From: an uncultured Bacilli bacterium
Lineage (GTDB): Bacteria; Bacillota_I; Bacilli_A; RFN20; CAG-631
Direction of reading: 5' to 3'
Assembly (NCBI GenBank): GCA_934202505.1
Contig: CAKPXW010000012.1
Coordinates: 1 to 26,399 of the forward strand
Length of the DNA stretch: 26,399 nt
A program made the position numbers and the translations under genes. Below are positions 15,232 through 23,840 of the stretch, one piece after another. The first letter of the stretch is position 1. Every line of letters starts with the position of its first letter. The notes beneath the pieces are model-generated. The model was not told the origin of the DNA and searched no databases. It saw only the letters and a list, made by a program, of their open reading frames with translations.

Positions 15232-16902
15232 ATGGATGTAAAGGTATTAGATGGAAAACTATTTGCTAACTTAATAAACAATGGTGCTAGTAATTTAAAA
15301 AACAATAGCACCATTGTAAATGATTTAAATGTTTTCCCAATTCCTGATGGCGATACAGGAGAGAATATGTCGCTTACTATGTTTGGTGGAGTTAATGCCT
15401 GTAAAAATAATGTAGAACATTCTTTAGCCAAAGTTAGTAAAAAAGTAGCAAATGGTATGCTTCTTTCTGCAAGAGGAAATTCTGGTGTTATCTTATCTCA
15501 ATTCTTTGCAGGTATTGCTAAAGGTTTTGAAAATATAGATAATGCTACTCCTTTTCAAGTAGGAGAAGCTTTTAAATGTGGTGTTAAAACTGCTTATAAT
15601 GCAGTTATTAATCCAACAGAAGGAACAATACTTACTGTTGCTAGAGAATCTGTTGAATATGCTTTCAATAGATTAAATGAAAATAGCACTATTAATTCTT
15701 TCTTCAACGATTTAGAAACTGAAATGAAAGAATCTTTAAAAAGAACACCTGAACTTTTAAATGTCTTAAAAGAAGCTGGTGTTATAGATTCTGGTGGTGC
15801 TGGTCTTTTATATATTTTTGATGGTGTTTGTCAATCTTTAAAAGGAATTGAAGTTGATAATTCTTTCATTAAAACAAATGAAAATAAGACCTCTACTATT
15901 GATTTAAGTAAGTTTAATGAAAACAGTGTAATGAAATTTGGTTATTGTACTGAATTTTTATTACAATTACAAAGATGCAAAATTGATGTTGATAAATTTG
16001 ATATAAATGAATTAATTTCTTTTTTAAGTAGTGTTGGTGATTCAATCGTTGCCTTTTTAAATGGTACAATTGTTAAGGTTCATGTTCATACTTTTAATCC
16101 TGGTTATGTTTTAGAGCATTGTCAAAAGTATGGTGAATTTTTAACTTTAAAAATTGAAAATATGACCTTACAACATAATGAGACAACTATTCAAAATCGT
16201 TTTGAAGATATCACAACTAAAAAAGTAGTTAAAACAGGTAGAAAAAAATATGCTATTGTAGCTGTAGCTTCTGGTGATGGTATTATTAATACTTTTAAAG
16301 ATCTTGGAGCAGATTATGTAATAAATGGTGGTCAAACAAATAACCCTTCGGCTAAAGATTTTATTGAAGCCTTTGATAAAGTAAATGCTGATAACATTTT
16401 TGTTTTACCTGATAATTCTAATGTCATTCTTGCTGCTAAACAAGCAGCTAATCTATATGAAGATAGTAACATTCATGTTATAAATAGTAAAAATATCGGA
16501 GATGGTTACTCTATTTTATCTCTTTTAGACTATTCATCTAACAATGTTGATACAATTATTCAACAAATGAATGAAGCAATGGATGAAGTTACAACAGGGC
16601 AAATAACATTATCAATTAGAGATGCTTCACTTAATGGTGTCACTATAAATAAAGGTGACTTTATTGGTTTTACTGATAAAATAATGCTATCTGCTAATAA
16701 AGACAAATTATTAGTTGCTTATGATTTGTTAGATAAATTAAATTTTGCTTCTAAAGAAGTCTTAATTGCTATTTATGGTAATAATGTATCAAATCAAGAA
16801 AAAGAAGCATTAAGAAAACATATAAAAGAAAAATATTCTCGTAAAGAGATTTTTGAAATTGATGGAAAACAAGACGTTTATGAATTTTTATTTATAATTT
16901 AA
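15232..16902 (+). CDS. fakA: Fatty acid kinase ATP-binding subunit FakA (DAK2 domain, YloV-type)
   Basis: FakA phosphorylates a FakB-bound fatty acid to acyl-phosphate, feeding PlsX/PlsY. At 556 residues it has full family length. The N-terminal DhaL/DAK2 kinase domain (about 1-205) has FPIPDGDTGENM (35-46) with the Mg-ATP aspartates D39 and D41, ARGNSGVILSQ (80-90) and DSGGAGLL (186-193). In the middle domain, C239, H284 and H286 sit where the zinc ligands of Staphylococcus FakA lie. The C-terminal domain (about 320-556) is the FakB-contacting part. The gene starts four bases after the degV stop and has no clear ribosome site, so translation is probably coupled. The HgdB-like gene follows after 14 bases. 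Confidence 0.94.
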   Translation: MDVKVLDGKLFANLINNGASNLKNNSTIVNDLNVFPIPDGDTGENMSLTMFGGVNACKNNVEHSLAKVSKKVANGMLLSARGNSGVILSQFFAGIAKGFENIDNATPFQVGEAFKCGVKTAYNAVINPTEGTILTVARESVEYAFNRLNENSTINSFFNDLETEMKESLKRTPELLNVLKEAGVIDSGGAGLLYIFDGVCQSLKGIEVDNSFIKTNENKTSTIDLSKFNENSVMKFGYCTEFLLQLQRCKIDVDKFDINELISFLSSVGDSIVAFLNGTIVKVHVHTFNPGYVLEHCQKYGEFLTLKIENMTLQHNETTIQNRFEDITTKKVVKTGRKKYAIVAVASGDGIINTFKDLGADYVINGGQTNNPSAKDFIEAFDKVNADNIFVLPDNSNVILAAKQAANLYEDSNIHVINSKNIGDGYSILSLLDYSSNNVDTIIQQMNEAMDEVTTGQITLSIRDASLNGVTINKGDFIGFTDKIMLSANKDKLLVAYDLLDKLNFASKEVLIAIYGNNVSNQEKEALRKHIKEKYSRKEIFEIDGKQDVYEFLFII

Positions 16903-16916
16903 AAAAGGAGAACATA

Positions 16917-18152
16917 ATGCCAATTGATTTTACAAAAGAAATGAAAAAAGAATATACCATTATTGCGCCAGATATTTTTCCTACGCATATGGCATTAATC
17001 AAAGAACTTTTTAATATGTATGGCTATCATGTCGTTGTGGTTAATTATGATGGCAAACAAGTAATTGATACTGGCCTAAAATATTTGCACAACGATATGT
17101 GTTATCCTGCAATTTGTATGTTGGGGCAACAATTATATGCTTTAACATGTGGAGATTTTGATCCAAATAAAAGTGCTTTAATCCAATTTCAAACAGGAGG
17201 AGGATGTAGAGCATCTAATTATATCTTTCTTTTACGTAAAGCTTTAGAAAAAATGGGAATGGGTAACATTCCTGTTATTTCTATAAGTTTTAATAGATTT
17301 GAAAAATATAGTGGTTTTAAAATTACTATACCTATGGCAATAAAAGCTTTAAGAGCCCTTATTTATGGTGATATGCTCTTATTATTAAAAAATCAATGCA
17401 AACCTTATGAAATAAATAAAGGTGATACGGAAAAACTTGTACAAAATTGGGTAGAAAAACTTATTAATATGTTTAGAAAAAATCAAGCATTAACAAGTAG
17501 TTCAATGAAAAAAATATTAGCTGAAATGGCACTATCTTTTCATAACATTCCACGTCAAAAGAAAACTTTAAAGAAAGTTGGAATTGTTGGAGAAATTTAT
17601 GTTAAATATTCCTCTTTTGGTAATAACGGGCTAGAAAACTTTTTAGATACACAAAATGTAGAATATATGGTGCCAGGAGTATTAGGATTTTTTCAATATT
17701 GTTTTGCCAATAATGATGTTGACTATCGTTATTATGGTGGTAAAAAAAGCAAGAAAATAATCGGTAATTTTGCCGAAAAATTAGCTAGTAAATGGGAAAA
17801 AGAAATTGAACATGCTATTGAAAAATATCCAGAATTTACTTCTTTAATGTGCTTTGACAAGTTAAAAGAAAGAGCTGATAAAATAATTGATAGGGGTGTA
17901 AAAATGGGTGAAGGTTGGTTGCTTCCTGGAGAAGTTGCTGCCTTAATTGAAGCGGGATATGATAATATTATTTGTGCTCAACCATTTGGATGTTTGCCAA
18001 ATCATATTGTTGCTAAAGGTACGATAAGAAGACTTCGTGAATTGTATCCAACAGCCAATATATTCCCAATAGATTATGATGCTGGTGCTTGTAAAGTAAA
18101 TCAAGAAAATCGTATAAAATTAATGTTAGCAATCGCAGGTGATAAAAAATGA
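16917..18152 (+). CDS. HgdB/double-cubane-like 2-hydroxyacyl-CoA dehydratase family protein (COG3581-type)
   Basis: A 411-residue cytoplasmic protein with the fold marks of the dehydratase/double-cubane iron-sulfur family. Candidate cluster cysteines are C62 and C67 in NDMCYPAIC (59-67), C78, and C97 in GGGCRASNY (94-102). Near the end come QPFGCLPNHI and DYDAGACK. In most Bacillota this part is the C-terminal third of one protein of about 1400 residues, behind two ASKHA activase domains. Here it is a separate gene placed before its activase, and its last four bases overlap the activase start (ATGA). The likely role is an ATP-driven low-potential reductase or dehydratase component that receives electrons from the next protein. 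The substrate is unknown. AAGGAG lies before the ATG. Confidence 0.82.
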   Translation: MPIDFTKEMKKEYTIIAPDIFPTHMALIKELFNMYGYHVVVVNYDGKQVIDTGLKYLHNDMCYPAICMLGQQLYALTCGDFDPNKSALIQFQTGGGCRASNYIFLLRKALEKMGMGNIPVISISFNRFEKYSGFKITIPMAIKALRALIYGDMLLLLKNQCKPYEINKGDTEKLVQNWVEKLINMFRKNQALTSSSMKKILAEMALSFHNIPRQKKTLKKVGIVGEIYVKYSSFGNNGLENFLDTQNVEYMVPGVLGFFQYCFANNDVDYRYYGGKKSKKIIGNFAEKLASKWEKEIEHAIEKYPEFTSLMCFDKLKERADKIIDRGVKMGEGWLLPGEVAALIEAGYDNIICAQPFGCLPNHIVAKGTIRRLRELYPTANIFPIDYDAGACKVNQENRIKLMLAIAGDKK

Positions 18153-21073
18153 AAAGAATAGGTTTAGATATAGGATCAACTACCATAAAATGTGTAGTTA
18201 TTGATGAAAATGATAATATTCTTTTTAAAACTTATAAGCGACATCTAGCAAAAATTAAAGAAATGTGTTGCGAGCTATTAAAAGAAATAAGAGATAATTT
18301 TCCTGATAAAGAAATGAGTCTTGCTATTTCAGGATCGGCTGGAATGGGATTTGCTTCTTTAATAGATATTCCTTTTGTACAAGAAGTATATGCTACCAAA
18401 GTATCTATTCAAAAGTATTTTCCAACATGCGATTGTGTAATCGAACTTGGAGGAGAAGATGCAAAAATAATCTTTTTTACTGATGGATTTGAAATGCGAA
18501 TGAATGGAACATGTGCTGGAGGAACTGGAGCATTTATTGATCAAATGGCTTGTATTTTAAATGTTGATCCTATTGAAATGAATAGTCTTGCTAGTAAAAA
18601 GAATAAAATCTACCCTATAGCTTCAAGATGTGGTGTATTTGCTAAAAGTGATGTGCAACCTTTATTAAATCAAGGTGCAAATAAAGAAGATATAGCTTGT
18701 TCAATTTTTTATGCTGTTGTTAACCAAACCATTGCAGGACTTGCTCAAGGTCGAACAATTAAAGGAAATGTATTATATCTAGGTGGACCTTTAACATTTT
18801 TTGATGAATTAAGAAAAAGTTTTGATGATGTATTAAAAATTAAAGGAATTTGTCTAGAAAATTCTTTATATTATGTATCTTTAGGATCAGCTTTAGCAAA
18901 TAGTAATAAAACAATTAATATTGATAAGCTAATTAATAAAATAAGTGATTGCACTTTAAAAGGAAGTTACAACACTTGTAAACCTTTATTTAATAACACT
19001 GCTGAATATGAAAGTTTTATAAAAAGACACGAAAGCACAGGAAAAGGTATGAACCTTCTTGATAAACCAAGTGATAAAATGTATCTTGGTATCGATGCTG
19101 GTTCAACTACGATAAAATTACTTTTATCTGATAAAGATGGCAATATTTTTAATCCATATTATAGTAGTAATAATGGTAATCCTATTCCTATTGTTAAAAA
19201 ATATTTAACTGATTTATATGAAAAATATCCTAATGTTCAAATAGTAAGTAGTGCCGTTACTGGTTATGGTGAAGATATTGTTAAAAATGCTTTCCATTTA
19301 GATTTTGGTATTGTTGAAACAATTGCTCATTACCTTGCAGCTAAAAGTTTTAAAGAAGATGTTGATTTTATTTTAGATATTGGCGGACAAGACATTAAGT
19401 GTTTTAAAATTGCTAATGGTGCAATAGATAATATATATTTAAATGAAGCTTGTTCTTCTGGTTGTGGTTCTTTTTTACAAACATTTGCGCAAGCTTTAGG
19501 CTATACAGTTGAAGAATTTGCAAATCTTGGATTATTTGCATCAGCTCCTGTTGATTTAGGCTCACGCTGTACAGTTTTTATGAATTCTAGTGTAAAACAA
19601 GCCCAAAAAGATGGAGCCTCAATTGAAAATATTGCTGCTGGACTTTCAATAAGTGTCGTAAAAAACGCACTTTATAAAGTTATACGTTGTGTTAACGCTG
19701 CTTCTCTTGGAAAAAATATTGTTGTTCAAGGAGGAACATTTTTAAATAATTCTGTTTTAAGAGCTTTTGAACAAGAAATAAACCAAAATGTTATTAGGCC
19801 AAATTTCTCGCCATTAATGGGAGCATATGGTTGTTGCTTATATGCAATAAGTAATGCTAAAGATAATTCAACAATTATAAATTTAAATCAATTAAAAGAA
19901 TTTACACATAAAGTTACAGCCTTTACTTGTAATGGATGTAGCAACAAATGTAAACTTACATTAAATGATTTTGGAAATGGAAATAAATATATCGCTGGTA
20001 ATAGATGCGATAAGCCTCTTAATATAAAAGGTAATAATGTTCATTATGATTTATACGATTACAAATTAAAAAAGATATTGAGTTATTGTGATACAACTAT
20101 CGATAAAAGCAAAAAAACTATAGGTATTCCTTTAGGACTTAATATGTATGAATTATTACCATTTTGGTATAATTTCTTTAAAAGTCTTGACTTTAATGTA
20201 GTAATATCTGATATGTCAACTAGAAAGACTTATCTTGCTGGACAATATTCTATTCCTTCCGATACTATTTGCTATCCTGCTAAATTAATTCATGGTCATA
20301 TAGAAAATCTATTAGATAAACATGTTGATGCTATTTTCTATCCAGATATGAGTTATAATTTAGATGAAAAGAAAAGTCAAAACCATTATAATTGTCCAGT
20401 TGTAGCTTACTACCCACAAGTTTTAGCTCATAATGTTAAAAGATTAGAAGGAACTATATTTATTAATGAATTTATTAGTTTGCATGATAAAAAAGAATTT
20501 ATTAAACATATTAATGTCATTTTAAATAAATATTTTAAAATAACGAAAAAAGATATTATTAATGCTACTAATAAAGCCTATGATGCATTATATGCTTATA
20601 AAGATGATGTCACTAAAAAAGGATTAGAGTATATTGATATTGCCAAAAAAGAAAATCTTCCTGTTATAGTTCTTGCAGGAAGACCTTATCATATTGATAG
20701 TGAAATTAATCATGGCATTAATACTTTAATTTGTAAACTTGGTGCTGTAATTATTAGTGAAGATAGTATAAGTCCTTTAATGGAAAAAATTGATGTAAAA
20801 GTTATGAATCAATGGACATACCATTCAAGATTATATCTTGCTGCTAAATATGTAGCAAATCGACATGATATTAATATTAATCTTGTCCAACTTGTATCAT
20901 TTGGTTGTGGTGTTGATGCTATTACTTCTGATGAAACCAGATCAATTATTGAAAGTGGTCATAAAATATATACGCAAATCAAAATTGATGAAATATCAAA
21001 TATGGGGACTGTAAAAATTCGACTTAGAAGTTTATTTGAATCAATAAAGATGGGAGAAAAGAAAAATGCCTGA
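18149..21073 (+). CDS. Two-headed acyl-CoA dehydratase activase (BadF/HgdC-type ASKHA ATPase) with DUF2229-type region
   Basis: 974 residues with two HgdC-like ASKHA ATPase domains in tandem: LDIGSTTIK (6-14) begins the first and IDAGSTTIK (315-323) the second. Each keeps the cysteine pair that in HgdC holds the dimer-bridging [4Fe-4S] cluster: C122 (TCAGGTGAF) with C161 (ASRCGVFAKSDV), and C435 (NEACSSGCG) with C474 (GSRCTVFMNSSV). Both pairs are 39 residues apart, as in HgdC. C594, C597, C601 and C620 form a further C-x2-C-x3-C-x18-C motif. Residues about 655-970 are the DUF2229/COG3580-type domain (SDTICYPAKLIHGH, VLAGRPYHID). Activases use ATP to send one low-potential electron to a dehydratase-type partner, here the overlapping upstream gene. 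The 3' end overlaps plsY by eight bases. Substrate unknown. Confidence 0.88.
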   Translation: MKRIGLDIGSTTIKCVVIDENDNILFKTYKRHLAKIKEMCCELLKEIRDNFPDKEMSLAISGSAGMGFASLIDIPFVQEVYATKVSIQKYFPTCDCVIELGGEDAKIIFFTDGFEMRMNGTCAGGTGAFIDQMACILNVDPIEMNSLASKKNKIYPIASRCGVFAKSDVQPLLNQGANKEDIACSIFYAVVNQTIAGLAQGRTIKGNVLYLGGPLTFFDELRKSFDDVLKIKGICLENSLYYVSLGSALANSNKTINIDKLINKISDCTLKGSYNTCKPLFNNTAEYESFIKRHESTGKGMNLLDKPSDKMYLGIDAGSTTIKLLLSDKDGNIFNPYYSSNNGNPIPIVKKYLTDLYEKYPNVQIVSSAVTGYGEDIVKNAFHLDFGIVETIAHYLAAKSFKEDVDFILDIGGQDIKCFKIANGAIDNIYLNEACSSGCGSFLQTFAQALGYTVEEFANLGLFASAPVDLGSRCTVFMNSSVKQAQKDGASIENIAAGLSISVVKNALYKVIRCVNAASLGKNIVVQGGTFLNNSVLRAFEQEINQNVIRPNFSPLMGAYGCCLYAISNAKDNSTIINLNQLKEFTHKVTAFTCNGCSNKCKLTLNDFGNGNKYIAGNRCDKPLNIKGNNVHYDLYDYKLKKILSYCDTTIDKSKKTIGIPLGLNMYELLPFWYNFFKSLDFNVVISDMSTRKTYLAGQYSIPSDTICYPAKLIHGHIENLLDKHVDAIFYPDMSYNLDEKKSQNHYNCPVVAYYPQVLAHNVKRLEGTIFINEFISLHDKKEFIKHINVILNKYFKITKKDIINATNKAYDALYAYKDDVTKKGLEYIDIAKKENLPVIVLAGRPYHIDSEINHGINTLICKLGAVIISEDSISPLMEKIDVKVMNQWTYHSRLYLAAKYVANRHDININLVQLVSFGCGVDAITSDETRSIIESGHKIYTQIKIDEISNMGTVKIRLRSLFESIKMGEKKNA

Positions 21074-21731
21074 GTATTGTTTATTTATTATTGCTGCTAT
21101 TGTAGCATATTTAGTAAGTGGTATTAACCCTGCTATTGTTATGTCTAAAGCTATTTACCATAAAGATATTAGAACTTGTGGTAGTGGAAATCCAGGATTT
21201 ACCAATTTTAAAAGAGAATTTGGTAATGTTGGTTGGTTAGTTTTAATTTTAGATCTTGGTAAATCAGCCTTACTTGTTGGTGTATTTGGTTTATTATTTA
21301 AACATCTTTATGGCCATTATCAACTTGGGGTAGCTTTTACAGGTTTAATGGCAATGATTGGTCATTGTTATCCAATTTATTATAAATTTAAAGGTGGAAA
21401 AGGATTTCTAGTTGGCGCATCAGCTATCTTCTTTATGGATTATCGTGCTGGCTTAATTGCTTTTGCAGTAATGCTTGTAATATTACTTTCCACACATTTT
21501 ATGTCATTAGGTTCTATTTTATCTGGAATATCTTGTCCTATTTCTCTTGCCTTATTTAATCTTTCTAAGTTTTCAAGTGATTCTACTATTATGTGGGCAA
21601 CAGAAATAATTTGTATAGTTTCTGTATTATTTATGACATATCGCCATAAAGGAAATATTGTAAGACTATTTAAAGGTCAAGAAAAAAAGTTCTATTTTAA
21701 AAAGAAAAAAGTAGAAAATACTACTAATTAG
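21066..21731 (+). CDS. plsY: Acyl-phosphate:glycerol-3-phosphate acyltransferase PlsY
   Basis: PlsY moves the acyl group from acyl-phosphate to sn-glycerol-3-phosphate, the first step of phospholipid synthesis. 221 residues with several membrane helices. TCGSGNPGFTNFKREFG (37-53) is motif 1, close to the usual GSGNxGATN. GHCYPIYYKFKGGKG (99-113) is motif 2, with the phosphate-binding KGGKG, and YRHKGNIVRLFKGQE (192-206) is motif 3. The start overlaps the activase gene by eight bases, and GGGAGAAAAG lies before it. It is the last gene of the operon that begins with degV/fakA, the enzymes that make its acyl-phosphate substrate. No plsX is in the window. Confidence 0.95.
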   Translation: MPEYCLFIIAAIVAYLVSGINPAIVMSKAIYHKDIRTCGSGNPGFTNFKREFGNVGWLVLILDLGKSALLVGVFGLLFKHLYGHYQLGVAFTGLMAMIGHCYPIYYKFKGGKGFLVGASAIFFMDYRAGLIAFAVMLVILLSTHFMSLGSILSGISCPISLALFNLSKFSSDSTIMWATEIICIVSVLFMTYRHKGNIVRLFKGQEKKFYFKKKKVENTTN

Positions 21732-21762
21732 AGAAGATGTTTAAATCATCTTCTTTTTTTTT
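21732..21762 (+). terminator. Intrinsic terminator after plsY
   Basis: An 8-bp stem AGAAGATG/CATCTTCT (21732-21739 with 21747-21754) with a seven-base loop, followed by a T9 run. It directly follows the plsY stop. Confidence 0.8.
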
Positions 21763-21815
21763 ATAAAAAAATATATTATAATTTTTTATCACCAATTAGG
21801 GAGGGAAAATAAGAA

Positions 21816-22352
21816 ATGAAAAAAATATTAGTAATTTCAGACATTCATGGTTCTTATAAATATTTAAATATGACTTTATCTACGCATAATGAGTATGAAA
21901 AAATTTTAATTCTTGGTGATTTATATTATCATGGCCCAAGAAATAATCTTCCTGAAGAATATAGTCCAAAAGATTGTGCTAATTTATTAAATTCTTTAAG
22001 TGATAAATTAATTGTTGTTAAGGGAAATTGTGATGCTGAAGTAGATCAAATGATATCTAATTTTCCAATAAATGATTTTGTAGAATTTACTTTTGGAAAC
22101 TTAACAATTTATGCAAATCATGGTCATCATAATAGCAAAGATAATATTCCTACTGGAAATTATAACTTATATCTATATGGTCATTATCATAAAGTAAATC
22201 TTGAAAAGCAAGGTAATAAAATAATTGCAAGTCCTGGTTCTATTTCCTTACCCAAGGATGATATTCATGGATTTATAGAAATATTAGAAGATGGTACTAT
22301 TTTACTTAAAAACTTACTAGATAACTCTATTATTTCTAATCTTAAAAACTAG
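21816..22352 (+). CDS. yfcE: YfcE-type metallophosphodiesterase
   Basis: A 178-residue calcineurin-like phosphoesterase. Metal ligands are visible in order: D9 and H11 (SDIHG), D35 (GDL), N71 (GNCD), H102/H104 (NHGHH), and H123/H125 (GHYHK). YfcE enzymes hydrolyse phosphodiesters with Mn2+; the natural substrate is unsettled, though 2',3'-cyclic nucleotides and related compounds are candidates. GGGAGGG lies 10-12 bases before the ATG, and a consensus -10 (TATAAT, 21777-21782) lies upstream without a convincing -35. The O-acetyltransferase gene follows after 11 bases, so they are probably co-transcribed. Confidence 0.92.
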   Translation: MKKILVISDIHGSYKYLNMTLSTHNEYEKILILGDLYYHGPRNNLPEEYSPKDCANLLNSLSDKLIVVKGNCDAEVDQMISNFPINDFVEFTFGNLTIYANHGHHNSKDNIPTGNYNLYLYGHYHKVNLEKQGNKIIASPGSISLPKDDIHGFIEILEDGTILLKNLLDNSIISNLKN

Positions 22353-22363
22353 GAAGTATTTAT

Positions 22364-22990
22364 ATGAGTCAAGTAAAACGTATGCTTAGTGGTAAGCTTT
22401 ATACTTGTTTAATAGAAGATAAAGAAAGAGAACAAATGGCTAAAAACAAAAATGAATTTTTAGATAAATTTAATTCTACAAGTTTTGGTGATTTTAAAAC
22501 AAGAGAAGAATTAGTAAGAAAAATATTTCAGCATGTAGGAAATAATATAACAATTAACAAACCATTTTATTGTGATTATGGTTGCAATATTTCTATAGGC
22601 GATCACTTTTTTGCTAATTATGATTGTGTTTTTCTAGATGTAAATAAAATAACTATTGGGGACAATGTCTTTTTAGCTCCTCGTGTATCAATATTTACTG
22701 CTGGACATCCTATTGATAAAGATGTTAGAAATAAAGAACTTGAGTATGGCTATGAAGTAAAAATTGGTAATGATGTTTGGATTGGTGGAAATACAGTTAT
22801 TAATCCTGGGGTAACTATTGGAGATAATGTTGTAATTGGTTCCAATTCTACAGTTACAAAAGATATACCATCGAATGTTATTGCCGCTGGTAGTCCATGT
22901 AAAGTTATTAGAAAAATAACCCAAGAAGATAAAGTGTATTGGGAAAAACAAGAAGAGGAATTTAATTTAAGTCTTAAACAAGGAAAATAA
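22364..22990 (+). CDS. Maltose/galactoside O-acetyltransferase (left-handed beta-helix)
   Basis: 208 residues, the usual size for the Maa/LacA/NodL group. The N-terminal helical part (about 1-55) is the Mac domain. From about 62 on, hexapeptide repeats of the (I/V)-G-(D/N) type build the left-handed beta helix: ISIGDHFF, ITIGDNVF, VKIGNDVW, VTIGDNVV and VIGSNSTV. H115 in TAGHPID is the catalytic histidine. The enzyme moves acetyl from acetyl-CoA to a sugar hydroxyl; the sugar cannot be read from the sequence. TAGGAAG precedes the ATG. It follows yfcE directly and a terminator follows the stop. Confidence 0.92.
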   Translation: MSQVKRMLSGKLYTCLIEDKEREQMAKNKNEFLDKFNSTSFGDFKTREELVRKIFQHVGNNITINKPFYCDYGCNISIGDHFFANYDCVFLDVNKITIGDNVFLAPRVSIFTAGHPIDKDVRNKELEYGYEVKIGNDVWIGGNTVINPGVTIGDNVVIGSNSTVTKDIPSNVIAAGSPCKVIRKITQEDKVYWEKQEEEFNLSLKQGK

Positions 22991-23008
22991 TTCCTCTTGT
23001 TTTTTTTA
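22981..23008 (+). terminator. Probable intrinsic terminator after the O-acetyltransferase gene
   Basis: AGGAA/TTCCT (22981-22985 with 22991-22995) around AATAA, extended by weak pairs and followed by a T8 run from 23000. The stem is short, so confidence is moderate. The T run also borders the -35 of the ZIP promoter. Confidence 0.5.
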
Positions 23009-23024
23009 TAAAAAGGATTATAAT
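22997..23024 (+). promoter_or_regulatory. SigA promoter of the ZIP transporter gene
   Basis: TTGTTT (22997-23002), a 16-base spacer, then a perfect TATAAT (23019-23024). The predicted start is near 23031. Confidence 0.6.
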
Positions 23025-23031
23025 ATTTTTG

Positions 23032-23049
23032 AGTTAGTTACAACTAACT
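23032..23049. promoter_or_regulatory. Palindromic operator at the ZIP gene transcript start
   Basis: AGTTAGTT (23032-23039), two bases (AC), then AACTAACT (23042-23049): a perfect 8-2-8 inverted repeat. It covers the predicted transcript start and ends just before AAGGAG. It is well placed for a metal-sensing repressor. The core TTAGTTnnAACTAA differs from the Zur and AdcR boxes I know. Confidence 0.6.
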
Positions 23050-23063
23050 TAAAGGAGAAATAT

Positions 23064-23840
23064 ATGAATCACTATATAATAATAGCCCTAATATTACCTG
23101 TACTTGGTACAACTATTGGTAGTGCTATGGTATTCTTTTTAAAGAATAATATAAATCCTCGTGTTCAAAAATTTTTATTAGGCTTTGCTTCTGGAGTGAT
23201 GGTTGCTGCTTCTATTTTTTCTTTATTACAACCAGCAATTAATTCTTATGATACAAGCGATTATAAAGCTTGGCTGATTCCAGCAATTGGTTTTACAATT
23301 GGAATTATTTTCTTACTAATTCTAGACTATCTTACTCCTCATATTCATGCAAACAATCAAGAAGAAGGAATTAAAAGTTCTAAAATTAATAAAACCTTTA
23401 AAATGTTACTTGCTGTAACTATCCACAATATTCCTGAAGGATTAGCAGTTGGGGTTGTCATTGCAGGGGCTTTAAATAAATCAATAAATGTCCAAGCAAT
23501 AATTGCTCTTTCTTTAGGAATTGCTATTCAAAATTTTCCCGAAGGGGCAATTATTTCAATGCCTTTAAAAGAGACAGGATTATCTAAGCTTAAATCTTTT
23601 TTCTATGGCTTTCTATCAGGAGTTGTTGAACCTATTGCTTCTATTATAGCCATATTATTAACAAGTTTTGTTACCTTCCTTTTACCATTTACTCTTTCAT
23701 TTGCAGCAGGGGCAATGATATATGTAGTAGTTGAAGAATTAATTCCTGAATCTAATGAAGGAAATCACTCAAATCTTCCTACAATAGGTTTTGCTTTAGG
23801 ATTTGTAATTATGATGGTATTAGATATAGCCTTAGGTTAA
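23064..23840 (+). CDS. ZIP family divalent metal transporter (ZupT-like)
   Basis: A 258-residue membrane protein with about eight helices. HNIPEGLAVG (121-130) in helix 4 and QNFPEGAII (156-164) in helix 5 are the two metal-binding signatures of ZIP carriers, which bring Zn2+ (also Fe2+, Mn2+ in ZupT) into the cytoplasm. PHIHAN (92-97) is a short histidine loop between helices 3 and 4. VEELIPES near 225 is the conserved last-helix metal site. AAGGAG precedes the ATG. The gene stands alone, with its own promoter, palindromic operator and terminator, as expected for metal-controlled uptake. Metal choice cannot be read from the sequence. Confidence 0.93.
   Translation: MNHYIIIALILPVLGTTIGSAMVFFLKNNINPRVQKFLLGFASGVMVAASIFSLLQPAINSYDTSDYKAWLIPAIGFTIGIIFLLILDYLTPHIHANNQEEGIKSSKINKTFKMLLAVTIHNIPEGLAVGVVIAGALNKSINVQAIIALSLGIAIQNFPEGAIISMPLKETGLSKLKSFFYGFLSGVVEPIASIIAILLTSFVTFLLPFTLSFAAGAMIYVVVEELIPESNEGNHSNLPTIGFALGFVIMMVLDIALG

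Noticed and set aside
14337..21731. A classical 2-hydroxyglutaryl-CoA dehydratase (amino-acid fermentation) operon
   Set aside because: No second HgdA-type subunit, CoA-transferase or amino-acid dehydrogenase is present; the neighbours are fatty acid and phospholipid genes.
22688..22951. 87-codon open frame opposite the O-acetyltransferase
   Set aside because: It is the antisense image of hexapeptide repeats, with no start signal.
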